Assembly: GCF_016859285.1 (NCBI RefSeq)
Contig: NC_053420.1
Span: 24,968,045 to 25,032,044 of the forward strand
Direction of reading: 5' to 3'
Length of the DNA stretch: 64,000 nucleotides
Source: Xiphias gladius
Lineage: Eukaryota; Chordata; Actinopteri; Istiophoriformes; Xiphiidae
This document shows, in pieces, positions 37,099 through 51,517 of the stretch (positions within the stretch are counted from its first letter, which is position 1; the number at the start of each line of letters is the position of its first letter). The notes beneath the pieces were generated by a model. It saw only the letters and a list, made by a program, of their open reading frames with translations, searched no databases and was not told where the DNA came from. The position numbers were made by a program, and so were the translations under genes.

Positions 37099-37870
37099 CC
37101 CCTCCTGCAGAAGTTGAGGAAGTGTTGTGGTCATGTGATACAGACTCCATTAGTGTCTTGGCAAGCGTTGTAGATAGGTAGGTCAAAGGTTGTCAGGTTC
37201 TAAAAAGTAGAAGAAACAAACATTTTTAAAAACAACTTCAAATCCTCGCAAACAAAGTGTTAAGCTGGAGAAAACCATTTTATGATTCTCTTTACCCAGC
37301 CTCTCTGAATGTGACCACCTGCTGAGGTCACTGCCTGTAAATTTCCCTTGACATCTCAACAATAACTACGCCATCAGCTTCAAATTAAGGCTTTCCAACC
37401 ACCAATTGCTATATTGATGGGCTTTAGTTTGATGGACATCCATCAACTCTTCTGTGAAAATATAAAATAAAGTTTAAAAAAAAGAGAGAAAAAAGTTACT
37501 ATGGTAACAAAGTACTGAACAGTGTGGTCGGTGAAGGAATGAGTGAAGTAAGGACAAGGCAAAATAAAAGGCTGGGGGTGGGCGTAAAGTTAGAGGTAAG
37601 ATTTAAGCAGGAAATTCACTTCCTTTGTTGTTAATAATATGTTTCAATCAAGTTCTCACGTGACATTTTCCATTAGAAACAAAGGAAAGTGTGTGTTTCA
37701 ATAGGTGCAGGACGTTGAGCACACAGCCCCAGCCTCTCTCTCTTTCTTGTGGACCTAAAGTGATCTCCAACACTTCAAGCTACTGAAATCCCATTGTTCT
37801 CCTTACATGCAAGCAGAGTGAGTCAGTACACTCAGGAGGGATAAATGTTAGCACCTTGTGGCCACACAGA

Positions 37871-37872
<2 letters not shown>

Positions 37873-37933
<61 letters not shown>

Positions 37934-37937
37934 ACAC
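37873..37937. repeat. (CA)n microsatellite
   Basis: About 25 CA units, then a short interrupted CACG part. Confidence 0.95.
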
Positions 37938-40052
37938 ACTCACAACAGTTTCTTACCTACTCTGCAGACATATTATTTACCTCCTGGCATCACTTTGATG
38001 CCGGGAGGACTTTTACAGCCTGTCAATGCAAAGCTCATCTCAATGTCCCGTATTATGTCATCATCATAGCTGAGCACCGCCGCTGAAGGGATCTCTTTCA
38101 CTCTTTCTGACAGGCCTGTCTCTGATATGAGCTGTTTCTCTATCATGTGTGAGTGTGTGAGATCAGACAACATCCTCACACTGACGTTCCTGTGCGAGCA
38201 CTCTTCATTATGCCAGGAGACATGAATAGATAAGTATTTGTCACCTAAATGCCCGCAGTGTAAATGTAAATACATTCAAATGGCACTGAGGTGTTGGCTA
38301 CTTATTCACAGTGACCGGCACACAGGTATGATCAGATCATGACCTAAACAGGCCTATGCTGTAATGTTACCCAGGCTCCGTAACCTTATGAGGTGATCGG
38401 TATACCACAGGTTGTTTACCTATGGAAATGAAATGTCTAAACAGCGGTGTTTAGTCTGCTTGAAGCCGTCATGATAATAATCTGCCCTGAAGATGGGATT
38501 TTTTGCATTTTTTGCATAGTAGTAGCAAGATTGTACTTAGTCAGCTTGATGTTTGAACTATGTAGTGCAACACAACCAAATTTAACCTCTGGTGCTGAAT
38601 CCCACAGACCGTGAAGAGTTCCTCAAACGTGCATTCAGAGTCAGACTAATGGATGTATCATAGCTGGTTCTTTAAGCGGAGTATAAGACAGCAATATATT
38701 CAGAATTCCTCTATACATAAATTAAGATAAGCTGGTTGTTTCATGTAGGAGACTTACTTACACATTCCTCCATCCATCCATCCTTCTTTCTGTGCATCCA
38801 TCTTCACACAGCAGATCCAGCCATGTTCACAAAACGAACACAGACGGTCCACACACACCTGTCTGCCTTGTGCCGTCCTCCCAGGCTGCAGGTGAAAAGG
38901 CAAAACAGAGCAGAATGAACAGAAGCATCTAGAGAAGCTCAATAGACTATCAGACACACTCTCCTCCTTTTCTCTTCTTGTCTCCTGTCCTCCTCTCTCT
39001 CTCTCTCTCTCTTCCCTCCTACTCGCTTTTACATTTTACACTCCCACTCTACTCAGTCAGTCAGTCCTGTTAACCTTTCTCAGACAGATTTGATATCTCT
39101 CCCTCCACCTTTTTTCTTTCTTTCTTCCTTTCTCTCTGTCTCTCTCTCTGTCTCTCTCTCTCTCTCTCTCAATCTCTCACATCTGAACTTGTTCGCCCTG
39201 TTTGCTGCTGAGTAGCACTCACAGCTTCTCTTCCATTTGTAATCACCCTCCTCTTCCTCTCTCCATACACCGCACATTCTCTCCCTCTCTCCATGTAGCT
39301 CTCTGTTGTTGGGTGTATAATTAGAAAAGAGACTGCTGTGCAACTCCTCAGCTGATGGTAGGCGTATGACTGCCTGATGGCTTTGGCGTTTTTCCCAGTG
39401 TAGTGAAGGCCGGAAAGCACTGCTTAAGACTAGCCAGGACACATCAAACAAAATAAAAGGGCCTGCAAGACAGAAATCTTGCTTTCACATCTGCTGTCTG
39501 ATAGCAAATAGTCTTCTTGGTGTTAATTCTTCCTGCTTTTCAGCTTCAGTGTCAGATGTGAATCATGTTTCATCCTGAATGAGCGAGACACCAAACAGAA
39601 TGATTGCTTTGAAATAGCTGGTAATTGCTTTTGACCAAAGAGCTAAAAGGTCAACATTAAGTACTAAATCCTTTCTCTGCAGAAAAAGGAGGCCTTTCAT
39701 AGTTGTGCAGACAACATAAACAATGTCCTGTCACCCACGCCCTGCTGCCTGTTTGCGTTTCATATATTTTTCCTCACTTTCTTCTGGCTTGCTGGCCTGT
39801 CTCTTTCATCTCATATTAAAACACAAGAAAGAGGGCATGGATTGTGCACAGCAGTCCTGGTCCCAGCTACTGATTTTGCAGGGCCTCAGCAGGTGAACCC
39901 CCAGTCACGAAAAAGCCCACGCATAATTTAGTTTGAGGTGAAGAGGACTTCTCGCTTTGAGTCACATCATGCTTCCTCTACCCACTCTCTCTCTCTCTCT
40001 CTCTCTCTGTTCATATCTCTGTTTTTTCTCTATCTTTTTTGTACACTTACTG

Positions 40053-40141
<89 letters not shown>
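40053..40141. repeat. (CA)n microsatellite, longest in the window
   Basis: About 44 uninterrupted CA units, preceded by a CT-rich stretch at 39986-40008. Confidence 0.97.
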
Positions 40142-41683
40142 GCTGGAGAAACCTCACGGTATGGTAAGATGCTGCATCGCAGTGTTTGCCACAACTAGCA
40201 CATTTAGCCTAAACCACCACAACCACTGACATTTACACAGTGTGTTTTTATTGATAGAAATCACCGGTCACTCCCACCACTTCCCAACTGCTACATTACA
40301 GCCTGTTTTTGCAGTTTCATTTTGTAGGTTGGCACAGATGCCAAGTTTGAGTTTCAGCAGTGAAAGTTTCCATGCTTACTTTATGCATTTGTAGAGATAA
40401 GCATGTAAATGATTTTTCATAATTTGTTGTCTAATGTGAAGAATTTTGTACCCTTGTTTCTGAAAAGCGCTCTACAAATAAAGATACTTCATATTATTCT
40501 AAAGGAAACAAAATATCTCTATTTTCTGTTGATCAAAGTTATTGTACATGATCAGAAAGTTAGTTTGGTTTGTTCAGATTCTTGCAATGACTCACACCAG
40601 CAGCTTTTCCAGCCCTTCAACTGCAAGACACTCTTTAGGACACTTTTTTGCATCGAATGCCAACGCAGTGTTTCGGAAAAAGGCAATGACGTAACGCTGT
40701 TTTGTGAAGCCTCTGGATGCAAATATTGTCTAACTATCAAGTCCATCTTAGAGGAGGTGGAACTGACATCTGTTCTCCACTAGATGGTGTCCAGGACACA
40801 CAGAGTCTCAGATACTACACTGTGGTCTGACAATTTTCTTGACTCTGGTTCCCATACAGTATAAGTAATCCACTTTTTCTCACCATTCAAGAAGACCTCT
40901 GAGAAATATGATTTCTTTATACTTACTTTCTGTGTAACAGTTAACATCAATTTTTAAAGCCAGTCTAAATGATCATACTTTTTAGAGAGATTAATAAATG
41001 TTTGATTGGAGTTACATTTTTTCACCAAAACCAGAATTGCAGTAAAGGACAAGGAAAATGTATCGTTTTAGCAGGTAATTGCACATTGTGTCTGCATTAT
41101 AAAATCGTTTTGATACTCATCATGTCTCTGAATTCAAAATATAAAATTAATCTGTGGTGAGGAAAATGTTCTTTATGAAAAGCAAAAGCGTCATATAATG
41201 ATTTGAATAATTATTAAAGACCAGGCATAATAATGACAATACGATAATAACACTGGTATTCTGTGTCTGCGAATGCAACATTTTTTGACATCAGTTGATC
41301 CTGAAGGTGAAACAGAAGAGATAGAGGGTTTAAATCTCCAATGAATAAAGGGAGTCAGGGAACAAGAGACAGAAAGGGAGGAGGGAGGGGGTTTTAAGAA
41401 GACAAAAATAACGGAGGCATGTGTCTGTCTCTCCTCGGTATTTTCCACTCTGTTACATAAAATCCCTCCTTCCCTTTTCTCAATCCCTTCCTCACTCTCC
41501 CTCAGCTCCTCCCCCCTCCCTGTCATTGGTCAGTTGGTCGGCTCCACAGAGCCACAAACTTGTTCTCGCCTCGTCCAAGTGGCTCAGAGTCCACTGAGGA
41601 GGAAAGAGGGAAGCGTGGAAGGAGAGCAACAGGGCGGCAGACAGCATTACTCACTCTGGAGCAGTTCCGAGTCAGCAGAGGAG

Positions 41684-41722
41684 ATGAACAGCGGCCTTTC
41701 TGCTGAACTCTCACAGGGCTGA
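41684..41722 (+). other. upstream ORF before the dbndd2 start
   Basis: ATG followed by 11 further codons and TGA, ending 48 bases before the dbndd2 ATG at 41771. It lies in the putative 5' UTR and could lower translation of the downstream frame. Confidence 0.4.
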
Positions 41723-41770
41723 CTGGCCATCACACACCCAATTATTATATTCTCACCATTCTCCAGCAAC

Positions 41771-42033
41771 ATGAGCTCCTCATCATCCAACCTGCACAAC
41801 AAACGCCTACCCTGTGAGTAATTCCTTAAAACTTCTAAACCTTTTGCAGAAATTCATTAATTGCTTTAGGTGGATATCTCGAGATGTGACCACAGGTTTG
41901 CTCCATTGACAGAGTTTTCATTTTTAGATGTGGAGCAGGACACTAGAGAGGAGAAAGTTCTTCTCCATATTTGGTTGTCAGAATCAGAGCACACACACAG
42001 ATTGAACATTTGAGGCAGAAAAGCTACACTGGA

Positions 42034-42069
<36 letters not shown>

Positions 42070-45000
42070 TTTATTTGAGGTTAAACCTGCATTTTTTCTA
42101 CCTTTTCCCCAGCATGTACCACCTCTCAACATGTCAGTTTTCCTAGATGAAAATCAGTATTTATATTATATTAAAGGTCTCAAATTAATGTCAACTAAGT
42201 GAAGAAAAAGCCCAAATTAGCACTTTTTCTGACTATGTCTCGGAGATTTCTTTATGTAGCATAGACACTGAATTTATTTACGGCTCCATCACTCTGATGC
42301 ATTTGCTGTGTGTGTGTATGTGTGTGTGTGTGTGTGTGGGAGAGAGATATAATGTGGAAGCTGGTGTGACAGCCCAGCCAGTGTGTTAAATAGCTGCCAT
42401 TGTGTTGATGTTGCACTGAAGTGACTGGTCCAAGTGCTGTGCCAGCCAGAAATCAGACAGGAATGTTGAATCATCACCCTGAGCAATGTTCACTAATACC
42501 AAGTGAATAGGTCACACTCTCTGTGCACGGGAACAGGGATGCACCCCCCCACACACGCGCACACGCACACATACACACACGCACACGCACACGCACACGC
42601 ACACGCACACATACACGCACATGCACGCACACACACACACACACAGAGGCCAGCTTGGATTTGGGCCACCACACAGCTCCTGACAAGACTTATTTCTAAT
42701 GGGATTGTGCCTGCAGATCCCATCAGAGTCAACTGACTGCAGTAAGATCTGTAGCTTGTTCCATGCAGACACACCAACCCAGATAGGGCCTGAAATTGAA
42801 TTAGCTCCGGTGAGATCAGTGTGTGATTTCATGAGGCTAAAAAGGATCAGGGCTGTGACTCCAGGGAAGGCATCTCCCACCTGTTGCTTGGCCCCCAGCC
42901 GTTGTGCCGCCATTCTGTCCCGTTTTGATTATTGTGGGAAAGTGCGAGAGAGAGACACATCGGTGTGCTGTGGAGTGAAGGACTGGCGAGCTGCGGAAAG
43001 CATGTTACAGGCGGACGGGTATTGGGTGTAAAAGGAATTTTTTTCTATACTCCATGTATTCGTAACCCAGTCCCCTTGGACATGACCCATATAAGACTGA
43101 GGAGGTAGATGCTTTTTAATGAGCAAATTAAATGGGTAAAAATCCATATCATGTCAGCCACACTCTGAGGGGTACACACAGTGTGTACTGTACCTGCTCT
43201 CTAGTCACTGGAGCTTAATGTCTGAGCTAGAACAGATACAAATGGGACCAAAATGAACACCCTGAAGAAGGTGTAAGCCAAAACATGTGAGCGTTTTTTT
43301 TTTTTTTTTTTTAACCTCCTTTACTTCGATCTCTTCAGAATAGATGTTTTGACAGTCACATTCTCACTCTTCTGATTTGCTTCTCTTGAGTGCTTATGCA
43401 GGGCCATGGTTATTGAAGACGCTGAGGGTGGGTACTTGGTATTTTTTGGTATCTTTCTTCATTCATTATTTCTCAACCAGAATTTTACTCATGGCAGTTT
43501 GGAGAAGGCTTTTAGAGCATTTAGACCTTTGTGTTGGAAAATAACGCCTCAAGAGTCTACAGTCATACTAGTGGCTCTGTGAGGCTATAGTAATCAACAC
43601 AGCTGTGCAGGTTGTTGTAGGTCGACTAAAGATGGAATTATGCTTTTCTGAAGATACACGTAAACACGTAAACGTAAAAGTCGCACATACAGATACACTG
43701 TTCTTGTTACGTGCAGCCTGGAGAGGCATTTCACTTGTACTGTTACTACCACCGCTGTTTACGTCACTCGCTACTGATTGGCTGGGGCAAACAAAATAAC
43801 ACAACCCCCCTGTCCCAAACAGCAGTCAGATAATATGAACTCAATGTCAGACTGAATAATGAAATAAAAATTAAGTGGCGATTCGGTCTGGTTATCAGGC
43901 TGAGTAAACAATGAACTGATTGGATCAAATGTAAATATAACTTCATTTTTGGTCACAAAATAAAGTATTTCTGAATTTCTGGCTGCGCCCTGCACCTGTG
44001 AAGTTTAACTGGAGGCTGGTTTTTTGGACTGAACTGACTTGAGTTGGGTTGAACCAGGCACGATTTCCCTCTCAAATAGTCAAGCTTGGATCATACAGGT
44101 TTGTGTTCAGAGATATGAAGCGCCGTCTACCAGAATACTACCAGAAATCCTGCACTTCTTGTGGGGTTTAGCGTCAGGGGGAAAAATACTGATGGCTGCT
44201 GTCTTTTCTCAACAAGGCCACAGATGCTGGTCACATGGTCACGATGTGAATTTCCAGCAGTTCAGTCACTGCTGTTGAAGGAGAGGAAGTGATAATATTG
44301 TGTTAAGCTCTTTGAGAAATGCCAGGAAGACTAACCGGGAACGTCGCTTACTGATGCGAGGAAAGCTCACATGGTGCAAATACACAGATTATTCTATTAC
44401 AAACAATGCTTCGTTGCATGTCAGCGCTTTAAGTTAATTATATGTGTGCGTTTGTGTGTGATAATACTAAACAGCCTTGCGTGGATGGCTGAATAAGGTT
44501 GCCATCAATTCAACAGTCTAAGCTGTGCAGCCCCCCGGGACGAAGACCAGCTCCTCTCATTAGTTCACCAACAAATCCATCCACTCACTGTTCAGCTGAA
44601 TCCCCCGTGTATAGACAGAGTTAACGCCTCCAGGCATCCGCTGAGCGTTCAGGGCCCTCGAAAGAGAGACAACAGCAATTTATCATAGGAACACTCTTCC
44701 AAAATGTGTAAAACCATGTAACACAAATTAACCTGTTCAGTCTGTTAATCTGGATTTACTTCACTGACGTGCTGGGAGGAAACTGAAACCGCTGATGATC
44801 AAAGAAAAAAAGGGTGGGAAATCAAAGCTGACGAAGGATCAAATGACTGTGTAACATGTGAAAGGGGTCTCTCATAGCGATGAACTCAAACCTTCGGATC
44901 ACTGTTTTGTTTTGAGGCTCGCAGTTTAACTGTTGTGATTGACTCCCGCCATGCTCACCTAGAGTTGAAATGATCAGCCGATTAATCGACAGAACATTTA

Positions 45001-48000
45001 AGGGCACCAATTTTTATGGGACCAATAATTAGTCGATTAAAACAGATGATAATCAACAGATGTTAAAGTGTAAATAATCCTCAGTTGCAGCCCTACTCTC
45101 ATCAGTGTTGGTTCCAGCTGCAGCAGGCAGCTTTTTTCAGCAAAAAACTCTAAAAAAATCGACCTTACGATTCCCCTCAGACACGGTTAATGACTAGCTG
45201 GTGAACATAGTGGAGCATTTAGCAGCTAAAGAGCCAGATAGAGTGAATATTGGACTTCCATTGGTCAGGTCGCCAAATGAATGCTAATATTGCTCTGTAT
45301 CTGCCGGTTGTAAAGAAGCAACTGTTTGCTAACGCGTTCCCCATGACAGCTTCAGAGGTGAAAGGTCAATATTGTGTTCCCAACTTGTTTCTGCTGCCCA
45401 CGAGTGGCCCAAATAAATCTGTTCATGCAAGTTTAAGGCTTATGGACGGACACATCTACATCAAGGTAAGACAAGTTTATTGGTATTGCATCCTTCAGTC
45501 ATAGAGGCAGTGTTTTCACTTATTTAACCGGATTATTTAACCAATTTCTCATTGGTTGATGAGGTTTGGTGACCTCATGAAATTCCAGCCAAGCTCCACC
45601 CAGCTCCAACCTTAACAGAGGCCTAATTAGCCAAGAAGTGAAAACACCTCTGTGGTTGTACAGGGTCATTTTGAAGGAACGGGAAAATGTCCACCAGAGT
45701 AGAATAAATTAAAAAAAAAAAAAAAGTGCAGTTAAGTTCAGATACGGTGCAGTATTACGTGAAAATTAATCAAATAATCAGATTTAAAAACATAAGGAAG
45801 CCCGAACCATGGTTACAATTATTGGTGAAGGTAACAGTTTTGAGCAACACGAGACAAAATCGAGCTGTAATATGGCTTAAATACTGTTCTCTCCAGGCCA
45901 CCCTGCCTCAGTCTCAACAAACAGAGGAGAGATGCCTGAGCGACTGTGTTGAGTTTAACCAAACATTCCTACCGTTCTCCATGCTGAGGAGAGCATACTG
46001 GGGGGGGGGGCAGTGCAGCTTTCCCAGGAAGAACAGGGAGCCGTGTGAAAGTTGAAGTGACTGCAACTAGAGAGAGAGGGCAGCTCATGTGAGGATCTCT
46101 ATCTCTCTCTCTCTCAGACAGAGCGAGAGCCCTAACCCTGACCCTTAGACACAGAGGATATACTCGGCCAGCCTTCACTTGATAATTCACTGTTTTTGCA
46201 TGTGATTACAGATTTGATTATCTGATTTAAAAAAGTGAGGGGGATTTAAAACCATTAAAACCAGGTACAGAGTTTGAATGTTGTGGCTGATCGGTGCATG
46301 TTCCTCTGTCGGTCTGTTGACAACCACTCCAGTTGCACTTTGCTTTTAACAAGCAGTACAAACTCATTAACGCTAATTACTTTAATATAAGCTGGGTTAC
46401 TTTACTGATGCAGAAATTCTATTACCCTGGCAGAGATTTGACCATTATTGGCTGTTGTATTTGGTTAATAACCTTATTCTATAGTTCATTAATAGTCATT
46501 CTGGATAAGAGGATTTGTATATGTAGAAAAAAACATGGATATGTCGGTACTTTGTCAGCTGGTGAAGCCTGTTGTGCTGATCAGAACTCATGACAGTCTG
46601 CTTGTGGGTTTATGGAGGGCAGTGGGACAGGACACTGACCTACAAACAGTCCTATTGTTAGTCTGGATGTAATCCAGGCAAGGGGGAAGGAAGGAGAGGG
46701 TTAACAATGATGTCATTGTTGTTCTGACAAACTGGGCTGTTGGTGCTGGACACTGCTTTGTCCCAGCGAAAACGGCCAGATCTAATATTCAAATAAAAAC
46801 ACACACACATGCCCGCACTGATTAGATAGACACACAAACACACATCAGTAGCTGCCATAAATAATTCACTGTCCTTGCAACCGGAGCCCAGTAAATGGCA
46901 GCTTTTGGAAAGAAAACAGGGAGCGAGAGAAACCAAGAATAAAAGTGTGAGACAGAGCAACTGCATTGTCTCGGAAGACGTTATTGTCCGTTCAACAAGC
47001 ATGTCCACCTGCCTGTTCCACTTTAGTTCAAGGTATTTTCTGTTTTGAGCAAAGAGAAATGGTTACAAGGAGGCGATGCGATGGTTTTTAAAACTGCAGT
47101 CACTGGAAAATAGAAAACTGTAAAACAGGAGGCGTATTGTTACAGAGATTTTCAGGACGTGCTGACCAGGATGTGTTGAATCACTGGATGGCTTAAACAT
47201 CATCTTTTTTCAGTGTTAGAGATAAATTTGTGCTGCACTTTATGGTTGCATCTCTGCTTGTGCAGTCAGAGCAGGTGAAAGTCTTCTACCTGTAGCCCCC
47301 CAGTTGGTCCACCCTCCTTTATGACCACTGAGACACCAGTAATTAATGAAACAGTCTTAGCAAAGAGACCGATCCACTAACGACCAGCTGTAGACTGTTA
47401 ACAGCCTGCTGCCGCTGCTGAGGCCGGTGCAGTGCTGGAAGGTAGAGAAGAGACTCCCAGAAAAAAATAACAAGACATCCTCTTTAACTAATGAGCTTGT
47501 GCAGATTTCCCTCTCTCCCATCATACTGTACATTTTTAGGACATCGTCCTCCTCATGTTTAGCCTTTCTGCAAGTGTTCCCTTCCTCCTTGACCCCCCAA
47601 CTACTACAGCACTATTACATTACAGTACTAAAAAAGAAATGAAGAAATACATAAATAAATAAATGATGGCGATAATGTAAAATAATGTAAAAATTAAAAA
47701 GGCATTTATTGGTGTATGTCTTGATTAATTACAAACATTGAATTATTTGCGCAGTTATTAATTATTTATTTCTGTATTGATTTTAGTCTTTGTTTAGATA
47801 TGTATTCTTTTAACCATTTATTGCCATTTTTACTTATTTCTGTATTTATTTCAGCATTCATTTACATATTTACTCTCTCATTTACTTTTTCCATATTTAA
47901 TTACTTATTTCTGTATTTATTTTAGCATTTATTTATATATTTATACTTTTATTTTTCGGCATAATTATTATTTTTTATGGATGAATAAGTCAATTTGCTT

Positions 48001-51000
48001 AAACCACTGACACTACAGTGCCTGACGCTTTTTCTTGGCGGCCTGCTTTTTAAATCTAATGGTGGGATAGCTGAGGCAACACATGGAAGCATGTACCACC
48101 ACAACAGCCATTTAAACAGGGATGATCTAATCCATTTGTATAATGAAAACAACGTCTCGGGGAAAAAAAAAAGGCTCAGCGTGGATGAGTGGAATCAAAC
48201 TGAGAGTCGGGCAAACTGCTCTATAATCAAAGCAGAGGAGGAAACGATGGTTCCCTTTGGGATTGTAGACCACGCTGCTCCGACAACCAAAAACAAACTG
48301 GCTCATCTGGCGAGGCAGTTTTCCTAGCCCTGTTCTGCCCTGACCTTCCCTCTTCCCCCTCACAGGGGAGTCTGCCTCTGAGCTCACAGTTTCATCTAGC
48401 ACAGTGATGGGCTAATGGCAGCCTGTGGGTGACACCGAGCCCTCCTATCCCTGCATTTAGCCTCCAGATCAATGTGTTGCCTCCGCAGTTTGTGCAGTTG
48501 CTGCTTCTAAAACCAGCATTTCATGGGTCCTGTCCTTGAAAACGTGACAGGGGAAAGAGGCAAATGACACACAGATACTGAACAGATGCAGAGAATGACC
48601 TGATTATGTGCATGGTTTTACACTAGACAATGTGCTCTGTATGGACAAAAAGCTATAGTCAAATTGAAGACAGTAGAGCACTAAATGATCTCTGTATCAT
48701 CATGTGGTGATGATGCATTACTGTGTATCTGCTGGCAGCTGTGCCTGGGTCCTCTGAGGAGTCTGTCTCATCATGACACAGTTTTCAGGCTTTTGGAAGT
48801 CCTTAAACTGCACACAGATATGCCCATTTCTTTTACTTAACAATCTGATCTGACTATTTTTCATTGGCTCTTCAAGCTAAATTAGCTCTAGGTAACAAAT
48901 TAAAGACTGAGTTTAGGTGTACGCCCCCTCCCCTGCATCTAAAAAGGATTTCCTGTAACTGGCATCATGTCTAAGGAGTGCAGGCCAGTCCCGCTCCCTT
49001 ACATCTCGGCTTTTTTCCAGCTCTGAATGGTCTCTTTCTCTCGCTGCCCCCTGAGCGGAGGATCTGGGTTTGTCTTTATGTGGGGAGGCAGAGCGAGACG
49101 CAGGCGCATCCGGCCCACTGTCTGTCTCTATCTTTCTGTCTGTTCCTGTCATTCTGCATATCCAGCTGGTCCTGAGTTCTGATCTATGACCTTTTCTTCC
49201 TCCAGTCCCAGAACACTCAGAGGAAGGAAGAGAGGATGGCGAAGGAGATAGAGTGGGTGAAAGAAAGAAAGGAAGGAAGAGAAAAAGAGAGAAAGAAAGG
49301 AAGAAAACAGAAGGAGAAACAGAAGGGACAGAAAGAGGCACAGAAAAAGAGAAAAAAGACATAAAAAGACACAGAACAAAGACAGAAAGAAAGACAGAAG
49401 CCAAGACAGACAGAGGAGGGAAAGAGACAAAAAGAAAGACATAAAAAAGGCAAAAAGGACAGCAAAAAATGACACAAAGAAAGAGACACAGACAAAAGAC
49501 AGACAAATAGAGGGGAAAAGAAAGAGAGACAAAAATAGTGAGAGTGAGGCAAAAAATACAGAAAAAAGAAGAGAAAGAGAGAGAGAGACAGAAAGAAAGA
49601 CCGAAGGGATTTGGATTTTTCAACTCTTTATTTAACTCAACTCAGCTTTATATTTACAATATGTGAAAGAGCAAAAAAGAAAACAATTTAGACTCAAATA
49701 ACAGAATCAGAAGGAAAAAAATGACTAAACAGATAACTGTCCAAACACAAGTTTACCCTCTTTCTCAGAACACAAAAACCGTATCCAGACACTCAAATGT
49801 CTTGAAATCATTCAAGATCACTTTTAACCTAGTTTTTATCATTCTGATGAAAACTGTGTCTGCATTACAGTCCGCTGATCCGTCCAGTTTTTTTTTCCTT
49901 CCTGCTCAGGTGTACAGCCATCTTTGCCAGACCCAGGAAGAAGTTTAAAAGTTGACATTCTACTCACGCTTTCTGCCCACATTTGTAGCCCAGGATGAAC
50001 ATGTGTCTAGTAAAAATGACTCCATACAAATAAAACAGACACTTTAGCCTGTTGCAGTCCAGGAAACAATGAGAAACAGTTTCTCTAAGCGAACAGAACA
50101 GACAGCTTTCGGGAACATTTGGATTTAAAACAGCTCCTAAAACATTCACGGCAACAACACTATGTTAAAACTCCCCACTGTAAGTCTCCAACCCCGTTAG
50201 TTAACGGTGGTTTGTACAGTGTTCTCCATGAAGGTTTCGCATCTGGACCCAGACCCAGACCCACGTGGACCCTCCACAGTGTGACTGCCCAACCCCTCAG
50301 TTTTCCATTGTTTTTTTTATTTTAACAAACAATGGAAAACTGATGGAGAAAAAACCTATTAGATCAGGCTCACTCCTGCAGGTTGTTGATCTCTCCACCC
50401 TCTCTCCTGAGCAGCCACACACCCTCCAGACGTCCTGTGGCTTGATTCTAAAGACTCTGGGTTGTGGTCAGGCTGTAGCTGACTGGACTTGTGATCTCAT
50501 CAGCAGTGGACACTGGGGTCAGAACTTTCTTGTGACAGAGGATTTTCTCGTGTGAGTGGTTGGGCTAATCAGAGGTCAGCGGGGTCGTCCGCGGCCAGGG
50601 AATCCGCATCGATCAAGGCGATTCAATGGAAAAAAGAACTGGATAGGGAAGCAAAATCAATCTGAGGATATGCATCTATAGCTAACCTTTAGTTCTCCAT
50701 GGGCCTCAGCCTTTAAGTAGAAACAATCAATGCAGTGATCAATCAGTGTTTAACTGAGTGGGAAAAAACTCCAGGATCAGCAATTTGCTTAAACCTGTGG
50801 CCTGTAATGAGAGGTTTGCAGCATAAACATGCTCTTTAAGAGAAGGAAGGAAAGTCATTTATCCGATGCAATCTCAGTCTTTTGTCTGACATGATGTCCT
50901 TGGCTGGTCACATTAGACAAGGGGCTGTTTTTGCTCAAACGCACGTGTAGCTCCTGATGGTGACTCCGTCAGCGCTGCTCCCCTTAGACTCTTTAAGACT

Positions 51001-51444
51001 CTGTAGACTACAGGGTTTCTGAGTGTGTAACAGTGCAGTGGGTGGCGTGTCACAGGCTCACAACCTCAGACATCTACAGCAATGCCGCAAAGACAAAATG
51101 CCTTAAAGATGACTGACACTAGACAGACACCTTGTAATAACTTGCCATCTCAGTACAGTACCACTATTCCTTTTTAACTGCAACTACGGAGGAGCGGCTG
51201 CACTCTGGGACTGACTTCACTGTCAAACTCCTTCACTGCATAATCAGAATCCCTAATATCGCACCTCCTGCAGGGGACTCGTAGTGACACCTGCTTTATG
51301 TCTTTGGTAAAGACAAGTGATGGAAATGCCAGAGCCTTCAGGTCTGACATCAAATCAACTAAAAGCTCCAACATTTGAACCAAACACATAACTGCTTCTA
51401 GATTTATGCGTTTTCAGTTTACGGAGGATCCTGTCTATATTCTG

Positions 51445-51517
<73 letters not shown>

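Larger units (their letters stand above)
37105..41683. other. interval between the ataxin-1-like gene and dbndd2
   Basis: No coding exon was recognised. It should hold the divergent promoters of the two genes and any 5' UTR exons of the ataxin gene. It carries (CA)n tracts at 37873-37922 and 40053-40141, and CT-rich stretches near 38993-39013, 39130-39175 and 39986-40008. Confidence 0.5.

Noticed and set aside
42493-42913. Cys/Val/Arg-repeat proteins over 42.5-42.9 kb
   Set aside because: Translations of the CA/CG microsatellite at 42550-42646 in several frames.
43258-43312. CCTGAAGAAGG ... AGCCAAAACATG followed by a long poly-T, resembling a SINE/LINE tail word
   Set aside because: Only a short phrase matches and no element body could be traced. 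A similar but weaker phrase occurs near 51751. Not enough to call a repeat.
48913-49623. Long minus-strand frame of 236 codons rich in Phe, Leu and Ser, with multiple apparent membrane segments
   Set aside because: It is the complement of the purine-rich repeat at 49194-49605. Several overlapping frames are open for the same reason, and there is no domain or splice context.
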